Assembly: GCF_009363535.1 (NCBI RefSeq)
Contig: NZ_CP045369.1
Span: 2,739,001-2,803,000 of the forward strand
DNA length: 64,000 nucleotides
Direction: 5' to 3'
Source: Microbulbifer sp. THAF38
GTDB taxonomy: Bacteria > Pseudomonadota > Gammaproteobacteria > Pseudomonadales > Cellvibrionaceae
Shown here: positions 45,967 to 55,091 of the stretch, piece by piece
Layout: every line of letters starts with the position of its first letter
Numbering within the stretch: position 1 is the stretch's first letter
Notes under the pieces: model-generated
The model's database searches: none
Told to the model about the DNA's origin: nothing
Seen by the model: the letters and a program-made list of their open reading frames with translations, nothing else
Translations under genes and position numbers: made by a program

Positions 45967-47187
45967 ATGCCAAAAAACCACACCCTGGCGGAGATGCACA
46001 AGGAAGCTGGCACCCTCCATGAGCTGGCTCAGTTTCCCATTCGCTGGACGCAGCGGATAAAAGTCATTGGACTGATAGCAGCTATAGGTTTCTACAAACT
46101 ATGTATTCTTCCATGGAAGAAAAGAGAGCGACAGCAGCTTTTTGCCAAGCTGGATCAGCTAAAAAACTTAACGATCAACCTCCCTACCCCATCGGCCACC
46201 CAACAAGACAGCAAGTATTTCCTGAGTGCGCAAGACCGCAAGTTCTTCTCAAAAAAGGGTTACTTACCCCCCTTTAGGGTAATTTCCAGTGAGGAGGCAG
46301 GCGCGCTAAAAGAGCTTGCTATTCGGGAGTACCAAAATGGCTTCGGCGGTGTGTCCTACTTAGGCAGCAGGGTTCGAGAAATAGAGAAAAAATACAACCG
46401 TTGGACTATCGAGTATGCGGGCCTATATCAAGCTCTGCGGCTCAAACCGTTTAGAGAGCTTTTGCGAAAACCTCAAATTGCGGAACGCTTAGCGAGCCTG
46501 CTCGGTGATGAAATTCTCTGCTGGCGCACACAGTTTTTCGATAAAATGCCGGGGGCAGAAGGCACTGCCTGGCACCAAAATGCAACATTTCGCGAAGCAG
46601 GCAAATATGCGAAATTACAACCCACGCAAGAAACATCTCCCGCATTGATTCAGCTGAATGCTTGGGTAGCCTTGAGCGATACCACTAAAGAGAATGGCTG
46701 CCTTCGCATTTTGCCCGGATCTTTCAAAGATGCCAGAATCAATTACCTCTATGAATTTATCCCGGAAAATGAACTTTTCTTCTTTTCGCTTTTACCGTTC
46801 TCCCCCTCCTACCTCTATAAAATAGGTAAAATTGCTCTGTATGGAAGACTTTTCTATAAAAGCGCGGTTATTTTATTCAGCGCAGAAAAACTTTTGGGGG
46901 ATAACTTTTTTGACCAATTTGAAGTCAAGGACCTGGAAATGAAAGCCGGTGAGTGCCTGATTTTTTCATCTCTAAATATGCATGCCTCCTACCCCAACAC
47001 TTCCAGCCACGATGAACGTTTCTCTTTTGTCGGACGCTGTACCGCTAACCATGTAAAAGTCGCTCCACATGGCAAAGATAGCTACCCAAGCCTTGAAGGA
47101 CCAATAGAGTACACATTACCCACAGTAAGTACTTTTCAAGTATATGGAAAGGACACCTATGGACTAAACAAAATCCTGGATGATTGA
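45967..47187 (+). CDS. PhyH-like Fe/2OG oxygenase paralogue 3 (HxN variant)
   Basis: 406 aa, full-length paralogue of the two PhyH genes at 5-7.6 kb. An N-terminal hydrophobic helix (about 31-50, IKVIGLIAAIGFYKLCILPW) suggests membrane attachment. The metal motif AWHQNATF has His203 but Asn205 where PhyH has Asp. The distal MHASYPNTS (His339) and RFSFVGRC (Arg351) are present. The gene is coupled to the His-rich protein upstream. Three genes in one window sharing the same Asn substitution shows it is a fixed trait and not a sequencing error. Substrate unknown. Confidence 0.8.
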   Translation: MPKNHTLAEMHKEAGTLHELAQFPIRWTQRIKVIGLIAAIGFYKLCILPWKKRERQQLFAKLDQLKNLTINLPTPSATQQDSKYFLSAQDRKFFSKKGYLPPFRVISSEEAGALKELAIREYQNGFGGVSYLGSRVREIEKKYNRWTIEYAGLYQALRLKPFRELLRKPQIAERLASLLGDEILCWRTQFFDKMPGAEGTAWHQNATFREAGKYAKLQPTQETSPALIQLNAWVALSDTTKENGCLRILPGSFKDARINYLYEFIPENELFFFSLLPFSPSYLYKIGKIALYGRLFYKSAVILFSAEKLLGDNFFDQFEVKDLEMKAGECLIFSSLNMHASYPNTSSHDERFSFVGRCTANHVKVAPHGKDSYPSLEGPIEYTLPTVSTFQVYGKDTYGLNKILDD

Positions 47188-47232
47188 CTCTGCCCCATCA
47201 ATAGTAATCCAGTATCTCAGAAGTCTTTGTGA

Positions 47233-48297
47233 TTAAATTTCTGTTAAATGACGGACATAAGCGCGGCGCACTGCGGGCACAACACCGATAGTTTTAGCCA
47301 AAATCCACAGCCCACACTTCATCAGTAAGTTGTTAGAAGTCACTACTTTTCGGGCAAATTCAGTTTTCCTTATTACCTGTTTAGCTATTTTGTGACGCTC
47401 ACAGGCATATTGCTCAACTTCCCCTCGAATAATTGCACTGGCTGCGGCTACAGCATCGGCAATTCCCAAGTTCATTCCCTTGCCACCCACTGGTGAATGA
47501 CAATGGGCCGCATCTCCGGCAAGTAGGACTCTATTTTTGCAATAGGTTTCCGCCTGCCTGACGGATATCTGAAAGCTGCCCTGGCTATATATTTTTTTGA
47601 TATCGAGAGGCTGTGGAAGGGCAGAAAGCGCATCCTCTTTGGAAGAAACCACCCTGACATGTCCCTGGCCTAGTGGCAAAACAATACTCAGACTGTTGCC
47701 CGGTTCTTGCAAGTTAACCGTGACCAGGCTGGGAGGCATGTGCCCGTTGACCTCTACATCGGCAATCGACCACTTTTCTGGTAAATCCTGTCCAGGATAC
47801 CTTATTTTCATTTTCTGGCGGACCAGAGAGTGAACGCCATCAGCACCAATCACCCAGTCGAAAGTCTCCTTATCATGATTAGAATATTCCACTATTGCCG
47901 CGGCGTTTTGACTAACAATATTGGTTAATTGCAAACCGTACTGAACATCAACCCCCCGCTTCCTTAGCACACCAGCCAAAATCGCTTCTGTTCTATTCTG
48001 GGGAAGAAAAAGTCCGGCCTTCCCCTGAAATTCCTTAGAGGAAAAGTCGAGAAACAACAGGCGCCGTCCATTTCTCAGATATTGGAGCCCCCGCATCGGC
48101 ACCGCCTCAGAGAATAAATCCGCGGGAACGCCAATACTACTCAGTAGTTCAATAGTGGAAGGGAAGATTCCAACAGCACGAGAGAGCTGAGAAGGCTGAC
48201 TGCGGCGCTCAATGATCTGGCAATCAATACCTTGAAACGATAATGCACAAGCGGCGGTGAGGCCCGTTGTCCCCGCTCCAACAATCAGAACCTTCAT
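47233..48297 (-). CDS. FAD-dependent aromatic-hydroxylase-type monooxygenase
   Basis: 354 aa, para-hydroxybenzoate-hydroxylase fold. The N-terminal Rossmann motif VGAGTTGLTAA, a middle DWVIGADGVHSLVRQK (the GADGxxS/T motif) and the later LLAGDAAHCHSPVGGKGMNLG (the GD motif that closes on flavin) are all in place. It converges with the PhyH gene 45 bases away. The protein is slightly shorter than most family members (about 380-550), because the C-terminal thioredoxin-like domain is missing. Substrate unknown; a small aromatic or polyketide-like compound is usual. Confidence 0.9.
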   Translation of the reverse strand: MKVLIVGAGTTGLTAACALSFQGIDCQIIERRSQPSQLSRAVGIFPSTIELLSSIGVPADLFSEAVPMRGLQYLRNGRRLLFLDFSSKEFQGKAGLFLPQNRTEAILAGVLRKRGVDVQYGLQLTNIVSQNAAAIVEYSNHDKETFDWVIGADGVHSLVRQKMKIRYPGQDLPEKWSIADVEVNGHMPPSLVTVNLQEPGNSLSIVLPLGQGHVRVVSSKEDALSALPQPLDIKKIYSQGSFQISVRQAETYCKNRVLLAGDAAHCHSPVGGKGMNLGIADAVAAASAIIRGEVEQYACERHKIAKQVIRKTEFARKVVTSNNLLMKCGLWILAKTIGVVPAVRRAYVRHLTEI

Positions 48298-48580
48298 CTA
48301 TCACTCACCGATCAGCAGACTTCTCTAGAGCATAGAAGAGCCCTCTTTAAGCATCATCCTGGTAACCTGGTACAAACCAATACCTATTAATATTGCGTGA
48401 GGTCACACCACGGATGCTGAAATTGTCCATCTAATAGCCAACTTAGAGAACTTACGCGCAAAAGGGTCAGGGACTCCAGGAGGTGACTCTGGTGCAATCG
48501 TATGACATTTATCTAAGGGGGGAGGTTGCGGGCATTACCGTTATAATGGCGCCCCAGAAAATTTCTCTGGAGTCAACTTA

Positions 48581-49213
48581 ATGCCTGAAATCCCGATTTT
48601 AGTAACGTTCCTTGGCGCATCTGTCCTGCTGGCAATCTCTCCTGGACCAGACCTACTCTTAATATCCACCTACTCGACAGCCCGGGGCTTTATCGCTGGT
48701 TTTTTGCTCAGTATGGGTGTGTTTCTGGCAGGGCTAGCACAAACGTTCCTTGTGGCCTTTGGTCTCGGACACATCATGGAGACTATTCCTGTTGTTGCCC
48801 TTGCGGTAAAGACACTAGGAGCACTGTACCTGGCATGGCTGGGAATTCACTTAATACGCCAGTGGCGCTCGAATTTAGGGGGCACTCAAAGCCAAGCAGT
48901 CACTGAGTCTCTTAGCGCCTCACAACTCATCAGCAGAGGGCTGATCAACAACTTAATAAACCCAAAGGCTTTAGTATTTTTCAGTTTATTTTTACCGCAA
49001 TTTACCAGTCATGCCCAGCCCATCACCCAGCAAATACTGCTACTAGGTTTTCTTCTCAGCACCATTGCACTCACTGTAAACACAATAATTGCCTTCTCTT
49101 TTAGCAAACTGAGGCAGACACTGAGCAATCAATCAGCATTCAGCCGACACTTCGACGGCTTATTGGGTATGTTATTCCTTGGCCTGGCCGGTCGCCTGGC
49201 ATCAGAACACTGA
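48581..49213 (+). CDS. LysE/RhtB-family amino-acid exporter
   Basis: 210 aa with six transmembrane helices. The N-terminal SPGPDLLLISTYSTARGFIAG is the family signature, and GLINNLINPKALVFFSLFLPQF is the second conserved block. It exports amino acids or homoserine-lactone-like molecules. The start has a CTGGAG ribosome site. It stands alone. Confidence 0.9.
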   Translation: MPEIPILVTFLGASVLLAISPGPDLLLISTYSTARGFIAGFLLSMGVFLAGLAQTFLVAFGLGHIMETIPVVALAVKTLGALYLAWLGIHLIRQWRSNLGGTQSQAVTESLSASQLISRGLINNLINPKALVFFSLFLPQFTSHAQPITQQILLLGFLLSTIALTVNTIIAFSFSKLRQTLSNQSAFSRHFDGLLGMLFLGLAGRLASEH

Positions 49214-49352
49214 GATCTAGAAACGGGGGATGGGAGAATAAGCAATAAAGAAATACAAGCGCGAGGTATCTTGCCGTCAAGGCAAGCAAGTAGCTATGAT
49301 CCACTCAGTGAAGCGGGTCATTTCAGCAGTTAATTAACAAGAGTATGCAGTA

Positions 49353-49709
49353 ATGGATAACTACAAACCATGGGGACTAGAAAGAAATACCTTTCTAATG
49401 CTTTTACACCTGAGCCAACTGGCCTGGATAATTATCCCTGGAGCGGGATTTGTATTACCTGTCATTATGTGGGCAACCACTAAAGATCAAGTCATTGAAG
49501 TTGATCGCCATGGCAAGATGATTTTCAATTGGATGATCAGCTTATTTATCTACTCCATCGTAAGCACTATTCTCATTATCTTAGGCGTCGGTCTCTTAGG
49601 GTTGTTAGCTCTAGCCTTAATCAATGTAATCTTTATCCTTATTGGCGCTATTCGAGCAAACGATGGGATATTCTGGCGTTACCCACTCAGCATTCGCTTT
49701 TTTAAATAA
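49353..49709 (+). CDS. DUF4870-family membrane protein
   Basis: 118 aa, with three hydrophobic segments (LSQLAWIIIPGAGFVLPVIMW, MISLFIYSIVSTILIILGVG, LALINVIFILIGAIRA) and DRHGKMIFNWMISLFIYSIV, the family's conserved loop. The function of DUF4870 is unknown. It ends 75 bases before a hairpin terminator. Confidence 0.85.
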   Translation: MDNYKPWGLERNTFLMLLHLSQLAWIIIPGAGFVLPVIMWATTKDQVIEVDRHGKMIFNWMISLFIYSIVSTILIILGVGLLGLLALALINVIFILIGAIRANDGIFWRYPLSIRFFK

Positions 49710-49783
49710 ACTCAAAGATATCCCCTGCCCTTAATCACAAGGCTTTGCCAATTATCTTTGCACTTTTTAAACAGCGGAATATG

Positions 49784-49812
49784 AAAGCCAGGGAAAACCC
49801 TGGCTTTCTTCT
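49784..49812 (+). terminator. Probable terminator after the DUF4870 gene
   Basis: The ten-pair stem AAAGCCAGGG / CCCTGGCTTT has an AAAA loop (49784-49807) and is followed by CTTCT. It could also serve the minus-strand metalloprotease gene on the other side. Confidence 0.7.
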
Positions 49813-49895
49813 AGTCGATGACTAGAGGTGCAAGCTGAGGCTAATATATATAAATAGCCAGCCTACTGCTTTTATCGTAAAGATAAAGCCGGTTA

Positions 49896-50666
49896 TTAAT
49901 AGTAACCAGCAATATCATCAACGATTGGGCCAAGTGCTTTATAGGCGTTAGAAATATCTTTACCGCCAGAACGCTCACCACAAGCCATGCCGCCACACTC
50001 ATTCCAATCGGGATCAGAGAACCAATCGTACTGAGTGACATTGGAGCCGTACATCCAGGGGTAAGCCATAATGGTGGAGAACTTGTTGTCTACACCGTGA
50101 CCCATACCATAGGAGTAAACGCCACCGGAAGTGTCACCCTGCTTGGTGGAGTGAGTCAGACCCATGTTGTGGCCCAGCTCATGCACGAAGGTGTTATAAC
50201 CACAGTCAACACCGGTCACGCTGTAAGCACGCTCTTTAGCGCTGTTGTACATGGTGCCGTTGCTACCTTGGCCAACCCAGGCAATACCACAAGTAATGTA
50301 GGTGCCGCCATTTTGAACAACTTCTTCTGCTTTAGTTAAGAAAACCACCATGTCAGCTTTCTTGGAAGAGCGCCAGCTATTCACAGAGCTGTGGAAAGTG
50401 ATCAGGTCCAGAGTTTCCTCATTAACGCGGAAATCAGAACTGGAAGCTTTCCAGCTATCAACCAGGTTCAGCTGAATATCAATACCATTCCTTTTGAAGG
50501 AATTGTTGGCATAGCTGATGTAGTTGTCGATTTTCGCAGAAATGTCACCAGTGTGCTGTGCAGCTGGATCGGTGTACATAATAGCGATGTCAACGGTTTT
50601 AGCACTTGCAGCGCCAGAAACTGTCAGTGCGGCAACAGCTGCCGCCAGGCTTTTCTTTAAACTCAT
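49896..50666 (-). CDS. Short secreted metzincin metalloprotease, copy 1
   Basis: 256 aa. The signal peptide MSLKKSLAAAVAALTVSGAA ends near ASA-KT, and the mature domain (KTVDIAIMYTDPAAQ) begins at once with no prodomain. The metzincin zinc site HELGHNMGLTH (162-172) and Met-turn STIMAYPW (Met200) are intact, giving a reprolysin-like (M12B/M72-type) fold. Secreted family members usually carry an N-terminal prodomain of 100-200 residues in the same chain. Here a prodomain-like protein is encoded separately at 50898-51575, 231 bases upstream on the same strand. A paralogous pair lies at 54033-55721. Confidence 0.88.
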   Translation of the reverse strand: MSLKKSLAAAVAALTVSGAASAKTVDIAIMYTDPAAQHTGDISAKIDNYISYANNSFKRNGIDIQLNLVDSWKASSSDFRVNEETLDLITFHSSVNSWRSSKKADMVVFLTKAEEVVQNGGTYITCGIAWVGQGSNGTMYNSAKERAYSVTGVDCGYNTFVHELGHNMGLTHSTKQGDTSGGVYSYGMGHGVDNKFSTIMAYPWMYGSNVTQYDWFSDPDWNECGGMACGERSGGKDISNAYKALGPIVDDIAGYY

Positions 50667-50897
50667 TATAGACTCCTTTTATTATAAGTAGTGTATAAGC
50701 TACTTTTTACAATCAATAAATTCATTGATTGCCTGATAGTATGTTAGCTATACGCTATTAATACCCTGACTCGACTAAAAGATCGTCCTGAATTTTTTAA
50801 CCGCCTGTGAAGATAAACTTCTGGTATCCGCAGGATTTACATCAGCTCTCCTTAGCTTGATTATCGATTTGGAAGATTACCCCCCAATCAATTCTTT

Positions 50898-51575
50898 CTA
50901 CTCAAAATCATTTAGAGGAACGTCATTATCATTCCAGGTTTTTTTACGTTCGGCCTCGGATGACATGTCCTTATCATGCTTCTCAACATGATTGGATATC
51001 AGTGCACCATTGGGGGCAATCCATGCATATCCATCTCGAGCTTCCAATGAGTAGGACCCAGCAGGAGTATTGAGCTGAGCATAGACAGAATTTTTACCGA
51101 TGGTAAAAGTTGCTCCATGTAAGCGGGCCTGCCCCAAGAAGTTCACCTGCAAACTTTTATTGCCACTGGCATGCTGCTCGACTTCGCCTACCTGGGCATC
51201 ATAACTGCCTTCAATACCGGGCAAATCAATATCGATATAATCCCCAACCTCTAGGCTTCTCAGCATTTCTACATCGATCTCTAAATATGTCTCGCCTTTG
51301 AGGTCCACAGGTAGGCGATCATTCTCATGCAGAAACTCTTTTGCCAACTCGGATTCTGACCACAGAGGGCGTCCAGATTCATCAAGTTCTTCTTCAGCAA
51401 TAGCAACTTCCTCAGCAACTCCTGAGGAAACAGCCTCAACCGGAACTCTGTCTACCACCATTTTGGGCTCAGGTAACTTGGCAGATTGACTCTCGGGAGC
51501 GGGCTGATTTTTCAACCAGAAAAAATAACCTGCACCTAAAGCAAGAACTAATACAGGAAATGCCAGCTTCTTCAT
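50898..51575 (-). CDS. Membrane-anchored stand-alone prodomain-like protein, copy 1
   Basis: 225 aa. An uncleaved-looking anchor (MKKLAFPVLVLALGAGYFFW) is followed by a Pro/Glu-rich linker (about 25-75) and one domain (about 90-195). The pattern GDYIDIDLPGIEGSYDAQVG, VEQHASGNKSLQVNF, FTIGKNSVYAQLNTPAGSYS and YAWIAP matches the strands of the N-terminal prodomain of secreted metalloproteases as I know it. I find no catalytic motif. It probably acts in trans on the protease just downstream as a folding helper or inhibitor held at the inner membrane; this is inference. Same layout as 55092-55721. Confidence 0.7.
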   Translation of the reverse strand: MKKLAFPVLVLALGAGYFFWLKNQPAPESQSAKLPEPKMVVDRVPVEAVSSGVAEEVAIAEEELDESGRPLWSESELAKEFLHENDRLPVDLKGETYLEIDVEMLRSLEVGDYIDIDLPGIEGSYDAQVGEVEQHASGNKSLQVNFLGQARLHGATFTIGKNSVYAQLNTPAGSYSLEARDGYAWIAPNGALISNHVEKHDKDMSSEAERKKTWNDNDVPLNDFE

Positions 51576-52855
51576 GGCTCATACCCCAAATAATTATTCA
51601 TCTAAAAACGCCTTAAAAAAAGGCACAAAAACAGCTTTATGATCCCTTGCACCAAATAAAATTGAGGTAAGAGCTGAGACAGCGAAGCCGCCCCATGAAG
51701 GACGCGCTATAGTACCAACACCTCAAAATTTATTTGGAAAGCACTTCACAGAAGAAAGTAAAAACCAAAAAATTTTTCCAATATATGCCCCTGAATAGCA
51801 ACACCCTCATAGGGACAGCCGTAAGTCATCTAGCGCGACCGAAAGTTCAAAAATATTTTCAAAATTTTTAATTTCGACACCAAAGGACAAGAACTGGGAA
51901 GGCATTCTGAAAAACACATAAAAAATTTATCAGGAGGTGACGCCTCAACACCAGAAAAGATTGAGTAATTTTTGAGGCACCTCTCATTTATAGTCACCCT
52001 ACCTTTCACAGGTTGAAAACAATCACACCTCAGCTGTGGCGTTACAACATCAGACATCTAAAAATTCTCGTGACAGAAATCATGCCAACAATGAGAACCA
52101 CTTGTGATAAACGATTGATGCCCTGCATAAAACTTCAAACTGTGAATTATCCGACAACATCTAATTTACAAAGATTCAGTCAAAGGCACTGAGAGCTCCT
52201 TACTTTTCTTTCAGAACTCTCTCGGAACATCAAGAAATGCATGACTCACCTGTATCAATCCAATTTTTGACACACTCAAAAAATCGAGGCGCGACAAACT
52301 GCACCTCCAAAGGGCACCTGGATTTTTTATCTTTATGCGTCATTTTGGTTTTCATGCACTCCTCTACTGTCCTTCACGACAAAAACCTGCCACAAGTTTG
52401 AGAAAGTATCTGTGCCCAATAACACTCGCTGCCCCTTACTCGGGGCCATCCCTCAACCGTATGCTCATCAACACCAATCAACTGCCGCACTGAAATTCTT
52501 CTTGAGCAAGAAAACAAATGGAGGGCCCGCTTTAGAAAATCAGCTGGAGGAGATGAAAAAAAACGGATTGATATAAAAGCCAGGCAAAGCAACTGCAACA
52601 AAATTATTGGCATTTGGTGAAAAAGTTTCTCAGAAACAGCGGGGTTCACGCTCTGAAGGAGACATATGCCTGATAAATTGGCTTTAGGGAGAATGGTTTC
52701 AACTGGAACTATTTTTAGATTAGAGGCTGCAGGTTTTCTTATTCTGTGACACAGACTACGCCACTTAGCCCCACCTACACACAAAGAATGAATGCAACTA
52801 CAGAAGGTGGCAAAATCGGAAACTTGTCTTACCATTATCTTTCTTCTAGGTAAAA
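51576..52855. other. Long AT-rich non-coding stretch
   Basis: About 1.3 kb upstream of the first prodomain gene. The reverse frame at 52374-52835 resembles nothing and has poor coding character. The part next to the gene (about 51650-51668) resembles the same place before the second copy (GCACCAAA...ATTGAG), but homology then stops. A dyad (CTCAA/TTGAG type, 51933-51984) is visible. No gene supported. Confidence 0.4.
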
Positions 52856-53010
52856 TTTTTTCACTGCAAGCTTAAGAGTTGAGTTCAGTGCTTCAAAATT
52901 GAGCACTTGATTAGGTTAAGACTTAACCCTTCTTAGCACTCCCTCTACTCTTGAGACGCTTTACACCGACTTCCACGCAATAAATTTTCAAAATTTTTTC
53001 ACAAAATTGT
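52856..53010 (-). repeat. Duplicated upstream region of the prodomain gene
   Basis: By eye this stretch matches 55729-55897, the region directly upstream of the second prodomain gene. Shared blocks in order are TCACTGCAAG, GACTTAAC..TTCTTA, GAGACGCTT, TTCCACGCAAT and TTTCACAAAA. There is no intact gene after it, so it is the leftover control region of a lost copy of the unit. Confidence 0.65.
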
Positions 53011-53579
53011 CAAAGGGGCTGACTGCAACTTGAACAGTCCTTCTATAGTTTGCATCTTAGTGGTAGTAACAAGATCAAAAGACTCACCTGATAATCTTTT
53101 ACTTTTGTTCTGAAAGGGAAGTACTTAATCAACAAAGACAGGTATGTACAGGTTAATTTTTGCACTTTTTATATTGCAACTGCAAAGTTGACTTCCGGCA
53201 TCGGAATCATATAACGGTAGGGGCTAAAGCCTAACTCTAGGATTTACTTAGCTCTGCCTAGTGGACCGATAAATTATCCGAAACATCGTGCGCACTCGAT
53301 GGTGCCGGCACAACATCCATTGAAAAAACTATAAAGGTGTGCTTCGGAGCTGCGGAAGATGGACTCAACTTTATCCAAAGTCATTCAGCGGTACTCTTAA
53401 CAGAGTAGCGCGACATTATTGGCAGCAAAGTGTAAAGGTCACTAATGATCTGAGAGAAGTATTAATGAACGCTGCTATTACAAGTTGCGGCATTAAAAGT
53501 GTGAGGGTAAGCCATAATTGTAGTAATCTTATAATGTTTGTGGCTTGCCTTTCATTACTGGACTGCCCTCCCCCCCCGA
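53011..53579. other. Non-coding between decayed copies
   Basis: A plus-strand frame at 53339-53584 (81 codons) has no recognisable content, and I do not support it. The stretch probably contains unrecognisable remains of the decayed unit. Confidence 0.3.
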
Positions 53580-53634
53580 ATTAGTATCCGGCCTATAATA
53601 AAATCACAAGAACAGGAAATATCAGCTTCTTCAC
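53580..53634 (-). pseudogene. Remnant of a third prodomain-like gene
   Basis: On the minus strand from 53634 the reading is VKKLIFPVLVILL-stop-AGY-stop, nearly the same as the start MKKLAFPVLVLALGAGYFFW of the gene at 51575. The ATG has become GTG and two stops interrupt the anchor helix. No later part is recognisable, so only the first 17 or so codons survive. Confidence 0.75.
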
Positions 53635-53947
53635 AGCTCATCACTTAAAACTTTATTGAAATAATACTTAAAAGCTAACTACCAGAACAGAAGCCATTAA
53701 CCTACCCCCCAACCTCCAGCCAGAATAACCCTTCACCCAATATTTAATGTACCCAACCAGTTTTAGGAAAAGAATGATGACAAGGACTCCAACTACTTTT
53801 CAACAATATCTCACACACAAGAAAAACATTAAGAAACCTCAACAAACACCCATTATTCGTCATCAGGCCATTACCAAAAAAAGAAGTAATCACCCAAACA
53901 AAATAATGGAAATTTTCCCCACGCTAAAACAACCAATAAATGCAGTT

Positions 53948-53976
53948 AAAAAAGGGAGGACAAAGTCCTCCCAAAA
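53948..53976 (-). terminator. Terminator of metalloprotease copy 2
   Basis: On the minus strand the eight-pair stem GGGAGGAC / GTCCTCCC with a three-base loop (53954-53972) is followed by TTTTTT. It lies about 60 bases after the protease stop. Confidence 0.9.
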
Positions 53977-54032
53977 ACAATGGTGTCAGTCGTCAAATAA
54001 ATGATCGAGAAAGAAAGAGAGGAAAATTAGGG

Positions 54033-54842
54033 TTAATTGTAACCTGCTATATCGTCGACAATCGGCCCCAAGGCTCTTTGTGCATCAGCATTATTTCTGA
54101 TACCACAAGGAGATCCGTTACAGATTTTATCTGGATTAGAGAATGTATCGAGCCTCTCTGCATCGCCGAATGACTGAGGGTACCCCATGATTGTAGAAAA
54201 GCTATTATCTACACCATAACCTAAGCCATAGTAATAGACACCGCCGCTGGTATCGCCCTGCCTGCGGGAATGATTCAGCCCCATGTTGTGACCGAGCTCA
54301 TGAACAAATGTCAGGTCAGTCGCCCCACAATCCACAGCAGTAATGCTATATGCAAGCCTATTTGAGCCAAGATCCATCACGCCATTACTACCTGTCCCTA
54401 CGTATCCAACGCCACAGGTTAAGTAAGTTCCCTCTTCGGTAACTACACGATTCGCTTTACCCAGTAAAATAACCATGTCAGCTTCATACAGATCACGCTG
54501 CTGTTGGGCATAGCCATAGTCGAACCACTCCTCCCAGGTTGGAGTAGTATCAACATCCAAATATGTGGCTCCAGAAAACTCCGCAAGATTATCACCTGTC
54601 ACCAAGAGATCGGACGATGAATATTGGCGTAAATCGACAAGCTCAAGCTGAATATCTAGATCATTATTCTCATAGATACGATTAGCTGTGCTAATCAAAC
54701 TATCCACTCTGGTAGAGATATCTCCTGTGAGCTGAGCAGCTGGATCTGTGTACCAGACTGCGACTTTTACCGTATCTGCTATTGCGGCACCCGAAAAAGT
54801 CAAAGCTGCTATCGCAGCAGCCAAAGTGTTTTTCAAATTCAT
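54033..54842 (-). CDS. Short secreted metzincin metalloprotease, copy 2
   Basis: 269 aa from ATG 54842, chosen because AAGGA precedes it and it begins the signal peptide (MNLKNTLAAAIAALTFSGAA); the frame runs 26 codons further upstream. The mature chain starts DTVKVAVWYTDPAAQLTGDI, again without a prodomain. The zinc site HELGHNMGLNH (181-191) is intact, as is the Met-turn STIMGYPQ. It is a diverged paralogue of copy 1, with a longer insertion near 90-115 (TWEEWFDYGYAQQQ). Its prodomain-like partner is at 55092-55721, 249 bases upstream. The intergenic regions of both pairs are also similar. Confidence 0.88.
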   Translation of the reverse strand: MNLKNTLAAAIAALTFSGAAIADTVKVAVWYTDPAAQLTGDISTRVDSLISTANRIYENNDLDIQLELVDLRQYSSSDLLVTGDNLAEFSGATYLDVDTTPTWEEWFDYGYAQQQRDLYEADMVILLGKANRVVTEEGTYLTCGVGYVGTGSNGVMDLGSNRLAYSITAVDCGATDLTFVHELGHNMGLNHSRRQGDTSGGVYYYGLGYGVDNSFSTIMGYPQSFGDAERLDTFSNPDKICNGSPCGIRNNADAQRALGPIVDDIAGYN

Positions 54843-55091
54843 GATAGTTCCTTTTATTTTTAAGTTGCTTTCCCCAAGTTTTTCATAGATACAAATGAAA
54901 CCGGTTACATTTGTAAGCAAATTACATCTTCCACAAAAAACTCAAATACCCTAACTCGACATTGAGAAGCTCCGTTCCTGACTGCCGCCTGAGAAAATTA
55001 CTATTAATCTTCTGGTATCTTTCAGGCACCTCAAGCAGTACTCCCTGTACTGCCTATCAGCTCAATTCATTGAGCTAAAAAGTTACAACAT

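Noticed and set aside
52374..52835. 153-codon reverse frame
   Set aside because: No recognisable domain, odd composition and within decayed DNA.
53339..53584. 81-codon plus-strand frame
   Set aside because: Runs into the prodomain remnant on the opposite strand; no homology recognised.
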